A stretch of DNA of 64,000 nucleotides from Parasphingopyxis marina (lineage in GTDB: Bacteria; Pseudomonadota; Alphaproteobacteria; Sphingomonadales; Sphingomonadaceae). The notes below the pieces were generated by a model. That model worked only from the letters and a program-made list of their open reading frames with translations. It ran no database searches and was not told where the DNA came from. The number at the start of each line of letters is the position of its first letter. The stretch's first letter is position 1. Shown here in pieces: positions 34,439 to 43,339 of this stretch. Where the stretch lies: positions 62,001 through 126,000 of the forward strand of contig NZ_JACJVJ010000002.1 of assembly GCF_014237875.1 (NCBI RefSeq), written 5' to 3'. Made by a program: the position numbers and the translations under genes.

Positions 34439-37114
34439 CTAGTCTGGGCGAAACCGCATTCCCAATCGCCTGCGAACGCGGCCGAGCAAGCCCATCGCGC
34501 CGGGATCGATCGTTACGGTGGGTTCCGTAATGCCCCGTTTGCCGGTTGAAGATTTGATCGCTGTTGCGCCGTTGCCGTTCCGCGCAAGAGCCTTTTTGCG
34601 CAGGCGTTCGGCTCGCAGGCTTTCCACTATTTCGAGTATCGCGTCGAAATCGCTTCCCCAGTAGATCGGCCGATGGGAACTCAGATAGTGGATGTTCTCC
34701 TCGAGGCGCTGAATGGCCACCCCGGCGGCCTTGATATTCTCGTTTATCAGTTCGATCCGCAAATGCGCCTTTGGCCTGGTTTCGAGAAAATCGAGCACCG
34801 GAAATTCGAGAATTTCGAGTTCCTCCCGGCTGTCGAAGCTCTCGTCGCTTCGCAAGACCTCGTTGTTCAGGAGCACGACGAGTGCACCCGTATGCCGGAC
34901 GGCGATCCGCAATATATTCCGCTCGCGCTCGAAGCCGAGGAAGATCGAATGGTTGTACGGCACCGTTTCGTCGAGACGGCCCTGCCGTTCGACATTGGTC
35001 AGCCACGCGATGCTTCCCGCCTTGCGGTGCGCACCGGCCATTACGAGCGGCCCGGCATTTTTTTGCTTCTGCCGTTCCATATTGCCGACACCCATCAGTA
35101 GGAGCTTCCTCACGGCGAGATCGGTGGTTTGCAGCATCGTCTTGCGGATCAGATAGTCGCTATGCGCCTCGGCCCGCGTGATGGCGTCATAATTTCCGGA
35201 AAATTCGAACAGCGGTTCGGGGATCGCGAACAGCTCGCGGCCCTCGGCCGCGATCCTGCCCAGAAACTCGAATATCGTCCCCGCGCTGACACGATATGGC
35301 TCGAACAGTCCCGCGTCTTTGAAAGCCTTGCGCGTGCCCGCCACGAGTTCGACGCCATAGGCATCTCGGGTCAATGTCTGGGTCGCCGGGTCGCCGCCCA
35401 GCGGCGCGAAGAGCGTATCGATAGCCGTGTCTTCGGATGCAAATCGGAACAGGCTGGTCACGAAATCGTCGGGCCGCGCGGTGAGCGCGCGCCCTACAGC
35501 TTCGAAAAAGGCGGGGCTCAGCGCAATGCCGTCGGTTCCGGCGAATATGCAGATGGCACTGTCTGTTTCCGCATAGGCGCGGTTGAAACATTCGCCGATC
35601 GAGCATCCCGACGCCTGGATAATGCGCGCGCCCTTGGCCGCAGCGTCGCGGATGAGTCCCTGATCGGCGTCCGCAGGAGGGAAAGCGATGCAAATGACCG
35701 TCTCTACCGTATCGGGTTGTACGTCGAGCGAATGAACAATCCGAGCTAGCTCCACCGGGCTGGAGGGCACCGAAATGCAGGCAATAGACTGCTCTTCGAT
35801 GGCTTCTGATAACGGCACTGACCAGTCGGCTACGCCCTTGTCGGCGAGGAAATGATGGAAACCATACCATGTCTCCAAATTGGCGCCGTTCTCGAAACTG
35901 GGTCCCGCAATTACTTGCCCGCCTTCCAGTACGGTTGAAAGCCGGACGGACAGCTCCTGCACGTTTGGACCGACGAGGGTCGCCGCGCGATATTCAGGTG
36001 CGATTAGTTCGGGCGTGCCGCCGACGGCCGTCGCGACGAACGGGATGTGATGGACGAGTGCCTCATAGACGGCCATCGTCGAATTCTCGATCAGCGAGGG
36101 CATGACGGCGATCATGTCGCGCGAACACATAAGCGAGAGCGCTTCGGGCTGGTTGAGATCGGTGACGATATCGACGGGAAAGGGCCAGCGTGCGGCGTGT
36201 TCCTGGATGAAGTCCAGCGACTTTGTCTGCTTGAGGATTTTTTCCCCTTCCTTGCCGAGAAAGGTGACACGCTCGATCGCCATATTCTCCGCGACCAGCA
36301 TGTCCACGGCGTGGACGAAGAGGTCGAGCCCCTTGCGCGGTTCCAGCCGGCCGAAGAAAACAAGTTCGCGGGCCTTTACGATATCGCCGGTTGTGCGTTT
36401 GGGGCGCCGATCCTCGACCAGCACTTCCGAGAAATCGACGATGTTGGGCTGCACATAGGTGCGGCCTTCGGGCAGCGTATAGCCGATATGGCCCATGAAG
36501 CTGAGGAGATGCGCGCTGCCGCCCACGACCATGTCCGCCCATTCGACGCATTTCTGCTCGGCGAAACTTGCGACGACGAGATCATGTTTTTCAATCGGCC
36601 GCATCTGATAGTGCCGATTCCAGACGTGGGGCGATGAGGCCTTCATGATGAAGAGCGTGTCCTGAAAGGCGAGGCCGAGCCGCTTGGCCTGCAGCGCATA
36701 AAAGGCGCCGCCCCGCCATTCGGAACTGTGGACGACATCGAAGCGGTCATTCGCCTTGAGCCAGCGATAAAAGGCGAGCCATCGCCCCTGCCACTTGCCG
36801 CTCGCGGCCGCGATGTTTTCGTCGAGCTGCCGCAGATAGACCAGGTCAATGCCGAAGGTACGGTAATGCGCGATCCAGTGTTCGGGCGTCTCGTTTTCGA
36901 CGACCGGGCCTTTCAGGCATAAAACCGTCACTTCATGGCCTTTGGCAACCAAGCCGCGGGCAAGATGATAATAGGTGGAGGCGATCCCGCCGTTACGTAC
37001 CGGGCCGATAATTTCTTCGGTAGCGATTAGGACGCGCAGGCCGGCATGGGGCATGTCCGATGTGAACGCCGCCAGCGAGGGAAACTCCAATATGTCGAAG
37101 GCGTCTGTTTGCAC
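34439..37114 (-). CDS. Large GT4 glycosyltransferase with GT2-like and C-terminal unknown domain
   Basis: About 891 residues from GTG 37114 (AGGA upstream); an ATG at 37159 would overlap the upstream gene by 32 nt and an ATG at 37054 lacks an RBS. The N-terminal ~400 residues form a GT4: RVLIATEEIIGPVRNGGIAS, ELVFFGRLEPRKGLDLFV, and PSLIENSTMAVYEALVHHIPFVAT with the GxxE-type sugar-nucleotide region. A middle region (~430-650) resembles a GT2-like Rossmann fold, but I see no clear DxD. The C-terminal ~220 residues are unassigned. It is cytoplasmic and adjacent to a methyltransferase gene on the same strand. Confidence 0.8.
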   Translation of the reverse strand: MQTDAFDILEFPSLAAFTSDMPHAGLRVLIATEEIIGPVRNGGIASTYYHLARGLVAKGHEVTVLCLKGPVVENETPEHWIAHYRTFGIDLVYLRQLDENIAAASGKWQGRWLAFYRWLKANDRFDVVHSSEWRGGAFYALQAKRLGLAFQDTLFIMKASSPHVWNRHYQMRPIEKHDLVVASFAEQKCVEWADMVVGGSAHLLSFMGHIGYTLPEGRTYVQPNIVDFSEVLVEDRRPKRTTGDIVKARELVFFGRLEPRKGLDLFVHAVDMLVAENMAIERVTFLGKEGEKILKQTKSLDFIQEHAARWPFPVDIVTDLNQPEALSLMCSRDMIAVMPSLIENSTMAVYEALVHHIPFVATAVGGTPELIAPEYRAATLVGPNVQELSVRLSTVLEGGQVIAGPSFENGANLETWYGFHHFLADKGVADWSVPLSEAIEEQSIACISVPSSPVELARIVHSLDVQPDTVETVICIAFPPADADQGLIRDAAAKGARIIQASGCSIGECFNRAYAETDSAICIFAGTDGIALSPAFFEAVGRALTARPDDFVTSLFRFASEDTAIDTLFAPLGGDPATQTLTRDAYGVELVAGTRKAFKDAGLFEPYRVSAGTIFEFLGRIAAEGRELFAIPEPLFEFSGNYDAITRAEAHSDYLIRKTMLQTTDLAVRKLLLMGVGNMERQKQKNAGPLVMAGAHRKAGSIAWLTNVERQGRLDETVPYNHSIFLGFERERNILRIAVRHTGALVVLLNNEVLRSDESFDSREELEILEFPVLDFLETRPKAHLRIELINENIKAAGVAIQRLEENIHYLSSHRPIYWGSDFDAILEIVESLRAERLRKKALARNGNGATAIKSSTGKRGITEPTVTIDPGAMGLLGRVRRRLGMRFRPD

Positions 37115-37127
37115 GGGTGCGGTCGTC

Positions 37128-38729
37128 CTATTTTGGGGTCGCCACACAAAGCACGGCATTCACCGTGAGATCGCGCTTCGTAAGGGTGGGATCGAAATTC
37201 TGGATCTTTGCAAGAACAGAATGGTTTAGCCTTTTCGTCACGGCAGCAGGCGAGTCGATTTCTTTCCAGATTTCCAGCGCGTAGTGCCGCTCCGTCGCCG
37301 CTTTTATCTCGTTGAGCCGAATGTGATTGAGGCCGGCGTTCACATAATGATCTGCCGGCATGTCCGGTGCGGCGATGATGTGGTTCCAGTCCGCCATCCG
37401 GTCCTGCTCCGCGACGCCCGGCGTGTAGTTCTGGGGCTGGTTGGGCGCCTGGTGATGGCCGTTCCAGCAATAGAAATTGTGATGGTGATAGATCAGCCGC
37501 CCGCCCGGCTTGAGCAGCTTGCGGATATCGGGAATGATTTCCCGGATATTCGCCAGATGTTCGGTGACATTATGCAACGCCACGACATCGAATTGCTCGC
37601 TGGCACCAAGATCTTCGACAACGCCGTTGATCAGCCGGATGTTGGGGCATTTCCGCATGATATCCCGCGGCGTGATGCCAAGATCGGCCTTGATCCGTTT
37701 GCGCTTGTTCTTCACCGCACTGGAATCGAGCGGCATCTTCGGGTCGATGCCTACATAGTCGGCGGCGCCTGCCACTAGAAAGCCGTTCCCGAACGCGCCG
37801 AACCCGCAGCCGATATCGAGCACTTTGCCGTGGCGGATATAGGCCCGGATGCGTCGGGGCCAGATGATATACCCGTATTCGACAGATTTCGCGATCAGAT
37901 CGGAATCATAATTGTCGATCGCTGGTTTGGGGGTCGGGGCGTTCAGGAAATATGCGGCCTTGGCATAGACGACGTCATTGGCCCAGTTGCGATCTTCGAT
38001 CTTCTCGGCCTGGCCCTTGATCCAGCGAATATGCTTGCGCAGTTCGGCCATGCGTTCGGGCCGGGCTCGCTCGGGCAGGGCGGCTTCGATTTTCGCGATT
38101 CTCTCGGCCAGCATTGAATCGAAATCCGATACCGGTTTTTTCTGCCTGCTCGGCTTCGCCTCGGAGGCTGCGGCCTTCTTCCGCGTTTCTCTTGTCTTGG
38201 CATGGCCAGGAGCAGGGAGGGGAAGGTCTTTCCCGATTTCGGTACGCAGGCGTATCGCAAGGCTATGCCGGGGGCGCTCCGCGAGAAAGCCGTCGATCAG
38301 CTCGAGCGCCTGTCCGATATCGCCGGTTGCCCGCAAGGCGCGCGCCAGATGCAGTTCGACGATCCCGGACGACCGCATTTTCCGCGCCGCTTGCAAATCT
38401 TCCAGCGCCAGTTCGGCGGTCCCCTGGTTCAGGGCCGACTTCGCCTTTTCCACCAGCGCCTGGGTCGTATCGATCCGCCGTTTCGATTCCCGCACGGCTG
38501 TCGCGGGCGCGCCGAGTTCTCCTGCGCGATCCAGCGCTTCGACGGCCTTGTCGAACTGGCCGAGCCATTCCCTGATCCTGGCCATCCGCATATGCGCGGA
38601 CCAGCTGCCCGGCGTAGCCCGCAACACTTGGTTCACGATCTGCAGCGCTTCGTGAGACTTTCTCTCCGACAACAGTCCTTGGGCACGCTGAAGCGGCGTA
38701 AGATCCGACTTTTCGGATGTTTCGAGCAT
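37128..38729 (-). CDS. TPR-like protein with C-terminal class I SAM-dependent methyltransferase
   Basis: 533 residues from ATG 38729 (TTGGGGACAGT upstream); an ATG at 38816 lies upstream of that RBS. The N-terminal ~170 residues form TPR-like repeats (WSAHMRMARIREWLGQFDKAVEALDRA is the clearest). A basic Lys/Arg linker (about 175-210) leads to a methyltransferase with VLDIGCGFGAFG, IRLINGVVEDL and the HNVTEHLANIREI His/Glu motif around 410. The C-terminus has an ADHYVNAGLNHIRLNEIKAATERH stretch like methyltransferases acting on polysaccharides. It precedes the GT4 gene by 13 nt on the same strand and is probably co-transcribed with it. Confidence 0.8.
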   Translation of the reverse strand: MLETSEKSDLTPLQRAQGLLSERKSHEALQIVNQVLRATPGSWSAHMRMARIREWLGQFDKAVEALDRAGELGAPATAVRESKRRIDTTQALVEKAKSALNQGTAELALEDLQAARKMRSSGIVELHLARALRATGDIGQALELIDGFLAERPRHSLAIRLRTEIGKDLPLPAPGHAKTRETRKKAAASEAKPSRQKKPVSDFDSMLAERIAKIEAALPERARPERMAELRKHIRWIKGQAEKIEDRNWANDVVYAKAAYFLNAPTPKPAIDNYDSDLIAKSVEYGYIIWPRRIRAYIRHGKVLDIGCGFGAFGNGFLVAGAADYVGIDPKMPLDSSAVKNKRKRIKADLGITPRDIMRKCPNIRLINGVVEDLGASEQFDVVALHNVTEHLANIREIIPDIRKLLKPGGRLIYHHHNFYCWNGHHQAPNQPQNYTPGVAEQDRMADWNHIIAAPDMPADHYVNAGLNHIRLNEIKAATERHYALEIWKEIDSPAAVTKRLNHSVLAKIQNFDPTLTKRDLTVNAVLCVATPK

Positions 38730-39111
38730 ACTGTCCCCAACCGCTAAAGCGACCCTTGGCCTTAGCGATCGGATAATGATGCCAGTCCGGCGGGTTTCCT
38801 GCAATGCCGGGGGCAAGGAGGACTGGTTGGGGTTTCGGTAGCGCCCCGCAGTTTCACGCAGTTCCGGTCGAGGGCGGTGCGGGGGTTTTCGGCCTTTTTA
38901 GCTATCGGGTGGTGAGACGGATCCGGCTCTGAGACCGCATGCTGCGGGGTGGTCGAAGTTCCCAGCGAAATACCTTAAGGCCCGGGACGCTTCGCCGCCG
39001 CTAATCGATCGGGCTATATGAAGTCCTGTGCGCTCGACCCTTGTGGGGTGGCTCGCTTGCTCGAAATCCTCCGCCGGTGCTGTTCAAATGGCGGGGAAGG
39101 GGGCGAAGCCG
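38730..39111. other. Gene-poor interval upstream of the TPR-methyltransferase
   Basis: About 380 bp. I see no supported coding region here; short open frames lack ribosome binding sites and have no recognisable sequence. A G-rich/T-run stretch near 38885-38900 could contribute to regulation. The short gene at 39112 begins its stop here, and the promoter of the minus-strand methyltransferase must lie in the left part. Confidence 0.4.
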
Positions 39112-39219
39112 TTATCGGGTGCTGCCCCAGCCGCCGCCGAAGAGCCAATCCCAAAAGCCGCGAACCGGCTGATTCTGGCGCGGAGCGCGGGCTTCGTCCA
39201 TCGGGTTGGGCTTGCTCAT
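39112..39219 (-). CDS. Very small Trp-rich protein (35 residues)
   Basis: From ATG 39219 to TAA 39112, preceded by GAGGA at 8-nt spacing, a good ribosome binding site. The peptide begins MSKPNPMDEARAPRQNQP and ends with GFWDWLFGGGWGSTR: a polar Pro/Asn/Arg N-terminal half and a Trp/Gly/Phe-rich C-terminal half that could bind or sit on a membrane. It lies alone between the CHASE2-EAL gene and the glycan cluster. No family can be named. The structured bias (three Trp in 35 residues and a Gly run) and the RBS support it as real. Confidence 0.55.
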   Translation of the reverse strand: MSKPNPMDEARAPRQNQPVRGFWDWLFGGGWGSTR

Positions 39220-39299
39220 CTCGATATTCCTCACGATCACAGAAAAACGCTGTGCCGCATGGATTATCATTAATGAACACGGTTAACAACCGTTAAGCA

Positions 39300-41621
39300 T
39301 CATGCGCTCGCGCGATTGCCTCCGGGTGAGAGGGTGTCCAGTAATTCGCCCGGGCTCATCGGAAAGCCGATCAGATAGCCCTGCGCCCTGTCGCACCCGA
39401 ATTGTTTCAGAAGCTCCAACGCTTCTTCCTCCTCCACGCCCTCGGCGGTGACCGACTTGGACAAGGCGTGTGACAGATCGATGATAGATTTTACGAGAAC
39501 CTCGTCCGCCTCGGAGCCCGGCAGCTTCTGGACGAAACTGCGGTCGATCTTGATTTCGTGCACCGGCAATTCCCGGAAATAATCGAGACTCGACTGGCCG
39601 GCGCCGTAATCGTCGATCGCGATACGGACGCCCATCTGTGTCAATCGGGCGAGCAGCTCAGCCGCCCGGCCCTTGTCCTTGAAGGGCGCGGTCTCGGTGA
39701 TTTCCAGCGTCAGGCAAGAGGGCGAAAGGTCGCGCTGGCGGATCGCGCCTAGCACCAGTTCGATGAGCGAGTCGTCGTTGAGCAGGCTGACCGAGAGATT
39801 GACCGCTACCGTGAAGTCCGGATTGGATTTCCGTGCCTCGGCAACGAATTCCAGCGCCTGATCGAGCACGAAGGTCGTCAGATGCTTAATCCGGCCGCGC
39901 TGTTCCGCCAGCGCGATGAATTCGCCGGGGCCGATTTCCCCGCGAACGGGATGCTTCCAGCGAACCAGCGCTTCGGCGCTCATGATCCGGCCGTCCAGCA
40001 GGTCGATCTGGGGTTGGAAAACGGTCCTCATCTCGCCGCGGCTGATCGCGGATTCCAGTTCGCCGATCATCGCCAGGCCCCATTCCTTTTGCGGACGGGC
40101 TTCCCGGTCATGCTCGATCCACAGGACGCCGCTGCTCATGGCTTCGCGCGCGGCGGCCAGAACGCTGGTGATGCGGTGGGAAAGCGGCATGGCGGGATCG
40201 CGGTCGATCCCGAAGGTCACATTGGTATCAAACTGCTTGCCGTCCACCAGGACGGGATTGCGAAACAGCGCATGGATGCCGGAAAACTGGGTGACAGCGC
40301 GGTCGAAATCCTCCGCCGGCACGAACCAGCAGAAATTGCCGTCGTCGCCGTGCATCAGCGCCGTGTTGCCGATGCCAAGTTGCAGCCGGTTGACGACCTG
40401 GCTCGTAACCTCGGCCTCGAGATGCGCAGGCAGGGCGCTCACGATTTCAGCGAGTGTGTCGAAATGGGCGCCCACCACGACATGCCGGTTGAGCGGTTCG
40501 TCGTGAAGCGCCGCGTTGAAGGTCGGCAATCCGGAGATCGGATTGATCGTGCCCTCCGATTTTTTCCGGCGCCCCATCCGCGCCCAGATACCCCATACGA
40601 GCATGATCAGGACAAAGGCGATCGTCGGCGCGAGTTCGGCAGAGATATTGATCGTTTCGAGCAGCGTGGTGCCGAGAAAGGTTACCGGCAGAAGCGCCAG
40701 ACAGGTCAGGATCGTGCGCATGCTCCAAAGCTGGTTTCGCCAGGCGAGAAACAGCGCGAAGCAAAAGGCCCAATAGGATATCCAGCCAAGAAAGGCCGGG
40801 CGCCCGGCTTTTAACGTCTCGGCACCGAGGATCGTGACGAACAATCCGGCGGCGGGCCGTTGGCCGAGAACCGAGTAATAATCGCTCACCGTTTCGTCGT
40901 TGCCACCGACGACCACGTCGCGGCCGGTCAGATCGGGCAGAGGCCCTTCATTTTGCACGAAGTGCTCGGCGCTCCAATAGGGTATCGAGGCGACCGAATA
41001 GGAATAATCGACCCGGAAGAGTTCGCCTTCTTCGCCGGATATGTCGGCGATCGCGGCCTCCATCGATGGACGGGAGACGCCGGCGATCCGCATTCGATAG
41101 GGAACCGATTCCACGCCGTTCCAGAAAGTGATCCACTTGCTGATCGACACGACCTCGACCTGTTCGGCGATGGCTTCGCTGGGATTGACGAAGCTGCGGT
41201 CCCTAGGATCGGGGCTTACCGAACTGGCGACGAATACCCGACCGGGAAATCGGCCGACGGAATCGATCAGCGCTGGTTCGTTCCGGACCTCACCCGACTG
41301 GAAATAGAAATTATAATAAACCCGCCGGGCCCCGGCTTCGAACAAGGAATCGTTCAGCGCGGCGATCGTTTCTCCGTCCCAAGGCCAGCCGCCGATGTCG
41401 CGCAGGGCACGCCGATCAATGCCGACGGCCACGATCTCCCCGGAAACGGGCTGACTGCGCATCTTGTTGCGCAGGCCGGACAGGGCGAGATCGAGCGGTT
41501 CCCCGAACCCTGTAAGGCCGATGAGTAGGGAAATGGTCGCGGCCCACAGTACCGGGCTGAGAGACCCTCGGGCGAGGGTTCCTGTGCCGGAATCGCGTCC
41601 AGATCTCTTTAGTCCCAACAT
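39300..41621 (-). CDS. CHASE2-domain c-di-GMP phosphodiesterase (degenerate GGDEF + EAL)
   Basis: 773 residues. An N-terminal CHASE2-type sensory domain (about 40-270) lies between membrane helices, with DIGGWPWDGETIAALNDSL typical. Two or more helices around 280-340 follow. A degenerate GGDEF domain (about 365-490) reads GDDGNF in place of GGDEF and is not expected to be a cyclase. The EAL domain retains EALVRWKHP, VNLS, EITE, IAIDDYGAGQSSL, IKIDRSF, TAEGVE and QGYLIGFPM, so phosphodiesterase residues look complete. It would lower c-di-GMP in response to an external cue. The start overlaps the divergent MarR open frame. Confidence 0.92.
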   Translation of the reverse strand: MLGLKRSGRDSGTGTLARGSLSPVLWAATISLLIGLTGFGEPLDLALSGLRNKMRSQPVSGEIVAVGIDRRALRDIGGWPWDGETIAALNDSLFEAGARRVYYNFYFQSGEVRNEPALIDSVGRFPGRVFVASSVSPDPRDRSFVNPSEAIAEQVEVVSISKWITFWNGVESVPYRMRIAGVSRPSMEAAIADISGEEGELFRVDYSYSVASIPYWSAEHFVQNEGPLPDLTGRDVVVGGNDETVSDYYSVLGQRPAAGLFVTILGAETLKAGRPAFLGWISYWAFCFALFLAWRNQLWSMRTILTCLALLPVTFLGTTLLETINISAELAPTIAFVLIMLVWGIWARMGRRKKSEGTINPISGLPTFNAALHDEPLNRHVVVGAHFDTLAEIVSALPAHLEAEVTSQVVNRLQLGIGNTALMHGDDGNFCWFVPAEDFDRAVTQFSGIHALFRNPVLVDGKQFDTNVTFGIDRDPAMPLSHRITSVLAAAREAMSSGVLWIEHDREARPQKEWGLAMIGELESAISRGEMRTVFQPQIDLLDGRIMSAEALVRWKHPVRGEIGPGEFIALAEQRGRIKHLTTFVLDQALEFVAEARKSNPDFTVAVNLSVSLLNDDSLIELVLGAIRQRDLSPSCLTLEITETAPFKDKGRAAELLARLTQMGVRIAIDDYGAGQSSLDYFRELPVHEIKIDRSFVQKLPGSEADEVLVKSIIDLSHALSKSVTAEGVEEEEALELLKQFGCDRAQGYLIGFPMSPGELLDTLSPGGNRASA

Positions 41622-41698
41622 GGACCGATCTTATAAGAAATTAGGTTACGATTTGCCGAACACGGTACCGTTTGGCGAGAGTTTCGATAAGCTTGCAG

Positions 41699-41718
41699 AT
41701 AATAACATGGCTTATTAT
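41699..41718 (+). promoter_or_regulatory. Likely MarR operator (20-bp inverted repeat)
   Basis: Perfect 7-bp arms ATAATAA (41699-41705) and TTATTAT (41712-41718) around CATGGC, 10 bp before the preferred MarR start at 41728, in a markedly AT-rich stretch. MarR dimers bind palindromes of this size, often in their own promoter, so autorepression of the marR-emrAB operon is likely. If the start were the ATG at 41707, or the far upstream one at 41620, the site would lie within the coding region. Confidence 0.55.
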
Positions 41719-41727
41719 ATGTGGCGC

Positions 41728-42171
41728 ATGGAAACGCTACCCTATGACCTTGTAGAGACCGCCCGGTTGATGCGCCGCGGGTTCAACCGGCGCGCCGCCG
41801 TGCTGGGGACCACGCGCGAACAATGGCGGGTTCTGGTGCGCCTGCACCGGCATGGCGACGATCTGCGGCAGATCGACCTCGCCGAAGCGCTGGAGGTGGA
41901 GCCGATCACCCTGTGCCGGATGATCGACCGGCTCGAGGAAGCGGGGCTCGTCGAACGGCGCCGCGACAAGAAGGATCGGCGCGCCTGGCGTATTCATCTG
42001 ACGGACAAGGCGCAGCCGATCATCGATCATCTCGGCACGCTGTTCGAGAATTTTTCCGACGAACTCTTGGCGGGCATCGCACCTGCCGATCTCGCGGTGA
42101 CCGTAGCGACGCTCGAACGGCTGCGCGGCAACCTTGCCTCGATGGACGAAAGCGAGAGGCAGGCGTCATGA
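41728..42171 (+). CDS. MarR-family transcriptional regulator of the emrAB efflux operon
   Basis: 147 residues from ATG 41728, matching typical MarR length (about 140-150); other in-frame ATGs at 41707 and 41620 would add an AT-rich, non-conserved leader containing the operator. The winged helix-turn-helix spans TREQWRVLVRLHRHGDDLRQIDLAEAL to LCRMIDRLEEAGLVERRRDKKDRRAWRIHLTD (about 35-105), with the DxRxxR wing. It is first in a marR-emrA-emrB operon; its stop overlaps emrA's start (ATGA). It probably derepresses efflux upon binding a toxic or phenolic ligand. Confidence 0.88.
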   Translation: METLPYDLVETARLMRRGFNRRAAVLGTTREQWRVLVRLHRHGDDLRQIDLAEALEVEPITLCRMIDRLEEAGLVERRRDKKDRRAWRIHLTDKAQPIIDHLGTLFENFSDELLAGIAPADLAVTVATLERLRGNLASMDESERQAS

Positions 42172-43319
42172 CCGATGGGCCGACGGACCTCAGGGGCGAT
42201 ACGCGGCAGCCGCTCGATATCGAGCCGGAAACCGCCGAAAGCGCTCCGCGCGTGGAAGCGCCGTCCGCGCCCGAAGAAAGCGGAAGGAGCCGCCGACGCT
42301 GGTCAATATTGCTGGCCGTGCCCGTACTGTTGGCGCTGATACTCGGCTATATGTGGCTGTTTTCCGGGCGCTATGTTTCTACCGACAATGCCTATGTCCA
42401 GCGTGACATGGTGTCCGTGACAAGTCAGGTATCGGGCGAAATCGTCGCCGTCCATGTAACCGAAAACCAGCAGGTACGCCGCGGCGACCTACTTTTCGAA
42501 ATCGATGACCAGCCCTATCGGGTCGCTCTCGCCGATGCCGAGGCGCAGGTTGCGCAGGCGCGGGTCCAGTTCGCCTCGTTAAGAGCGGAATCGGCCGGAA
42601 CCAGCGGCGATATAGCCGGCGCGCAGGCCAATCTGGCATACGCCGAGCGCAATTTCGAACGCTATCGCGACCTGCACGAACGTGGCTTCCTGAGCCGGGC
42701 CCGTTATGACGATGCAGTGCATGACGTGCAGGAGGCGCGCGAACGCCTCGCCAATGCGCGGGCGAGCGCCACCACCGCCGGCGCGGCGCTGGCCCCCGGG
42801 GGCCTCGGCAACCAGCCCGTGCTGCAGGCGGCGATCGCCGCGCGAGATGCCGCGCTCCTCAATCTCGAACGCACGCAGGTTCGCGCGTCCGCTGATGGTT
42901 ATGTGACGCAGACCGACCGGCTTCAGGTCGGCAATTCGGTCGTGACCGGGGTGCCGGTCGTGACGATCGTGCGCAGCGAAACCACATGGATCGAGGCCAA
43001 TTACAAGGAAACCGACCTTGAGAACATGTATGTCGGCCAACCCGCGGAAATCGATATCGACGCCTATCCGGGGACCGTCGTGCGTGGCCATGTCGCGAGC
43101 ATCGGCGTCGGCACCGGTTCGGAATTCTCGGTCCTGCCGGCGCAGAATGCCAGCGGCAACTGGGTGAAGGTCACCCAGCGCGTGCCGGTTCGCATCGCGG
43201 TCGACGGGACGCCCGAGCGGCCGCTGATCGCGGGCCTTTCGGCGACGGTGACGGTGGATACCCAGGAAAGACCGCCGCAGACACAGGCGGGTGGGGACCA
43301 GCCGGCCGCGCGTCCGTGA
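42168..43319 (+). CDS. emrA: EmrA/HlyD-type membrane fusion protein
   Basis: 383 residues from ATG 42168 overlapping the MarR stop. A cytoplasmic acidic N-terminus is followed by one membrane helix (about 45-65), then YVSTDNAYVQRDMVSVTSQVSGEIVAVHV (the biotinyl-lipoyl half-motif of MFPs), a coiled-coil hairpin (about 120-220), and GYVTQTDRLQVGNSV with the GQPAEIDIDAYPG beta-barrel block. It links the MFS pump to an outer-membrane channel for drug export. The operon partner emrB follows 20 nt later. No TolC gene is in the window. Confidence 0.92.
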   Translation: MTDGPTDLRGDTRQPLDIEPETAESAPRVEAPSAPEESGRSRRRWSILLAVPVLLALILGYMWLFSGRYVSTDNAYVQRDMVSVTSQVSGEIVAVHVTENQQVRRGDLLFEIDDQPYRVALADAEAQVAQARVQFASLRAESAGTSGDIAGAQANLAYAERNFERYRDLHERGFLSRARYDDAVHDVQEARERLANARASATTAGAALAPGGLGNQPVLQAAIAARDAALLNLERTQVRASADGYVTQTDRLQVGNSVVTGVPVVTIVRSETTWIEANYKETDLENMYVGQPAEIDIDAYPGTVVRGHVASIGVGTGSEFSVLPAQNASGNWVKVTQRVPVRIAVDGTPERPLIAGLSATVTVDTQERPPQTQAGGDQPAARP

Positions 43320-43339
43320 ACGGCTGAGCGGGCCATCCC

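Noticed and set aside
25735-38729. Genomic island inserted at the tRNA genes
   Set aside because: No integrase, no transposase and no duplicate of either tRNA 3' end seen in the cluster; base use is only slightly different by eye. Kept as a possibility only.
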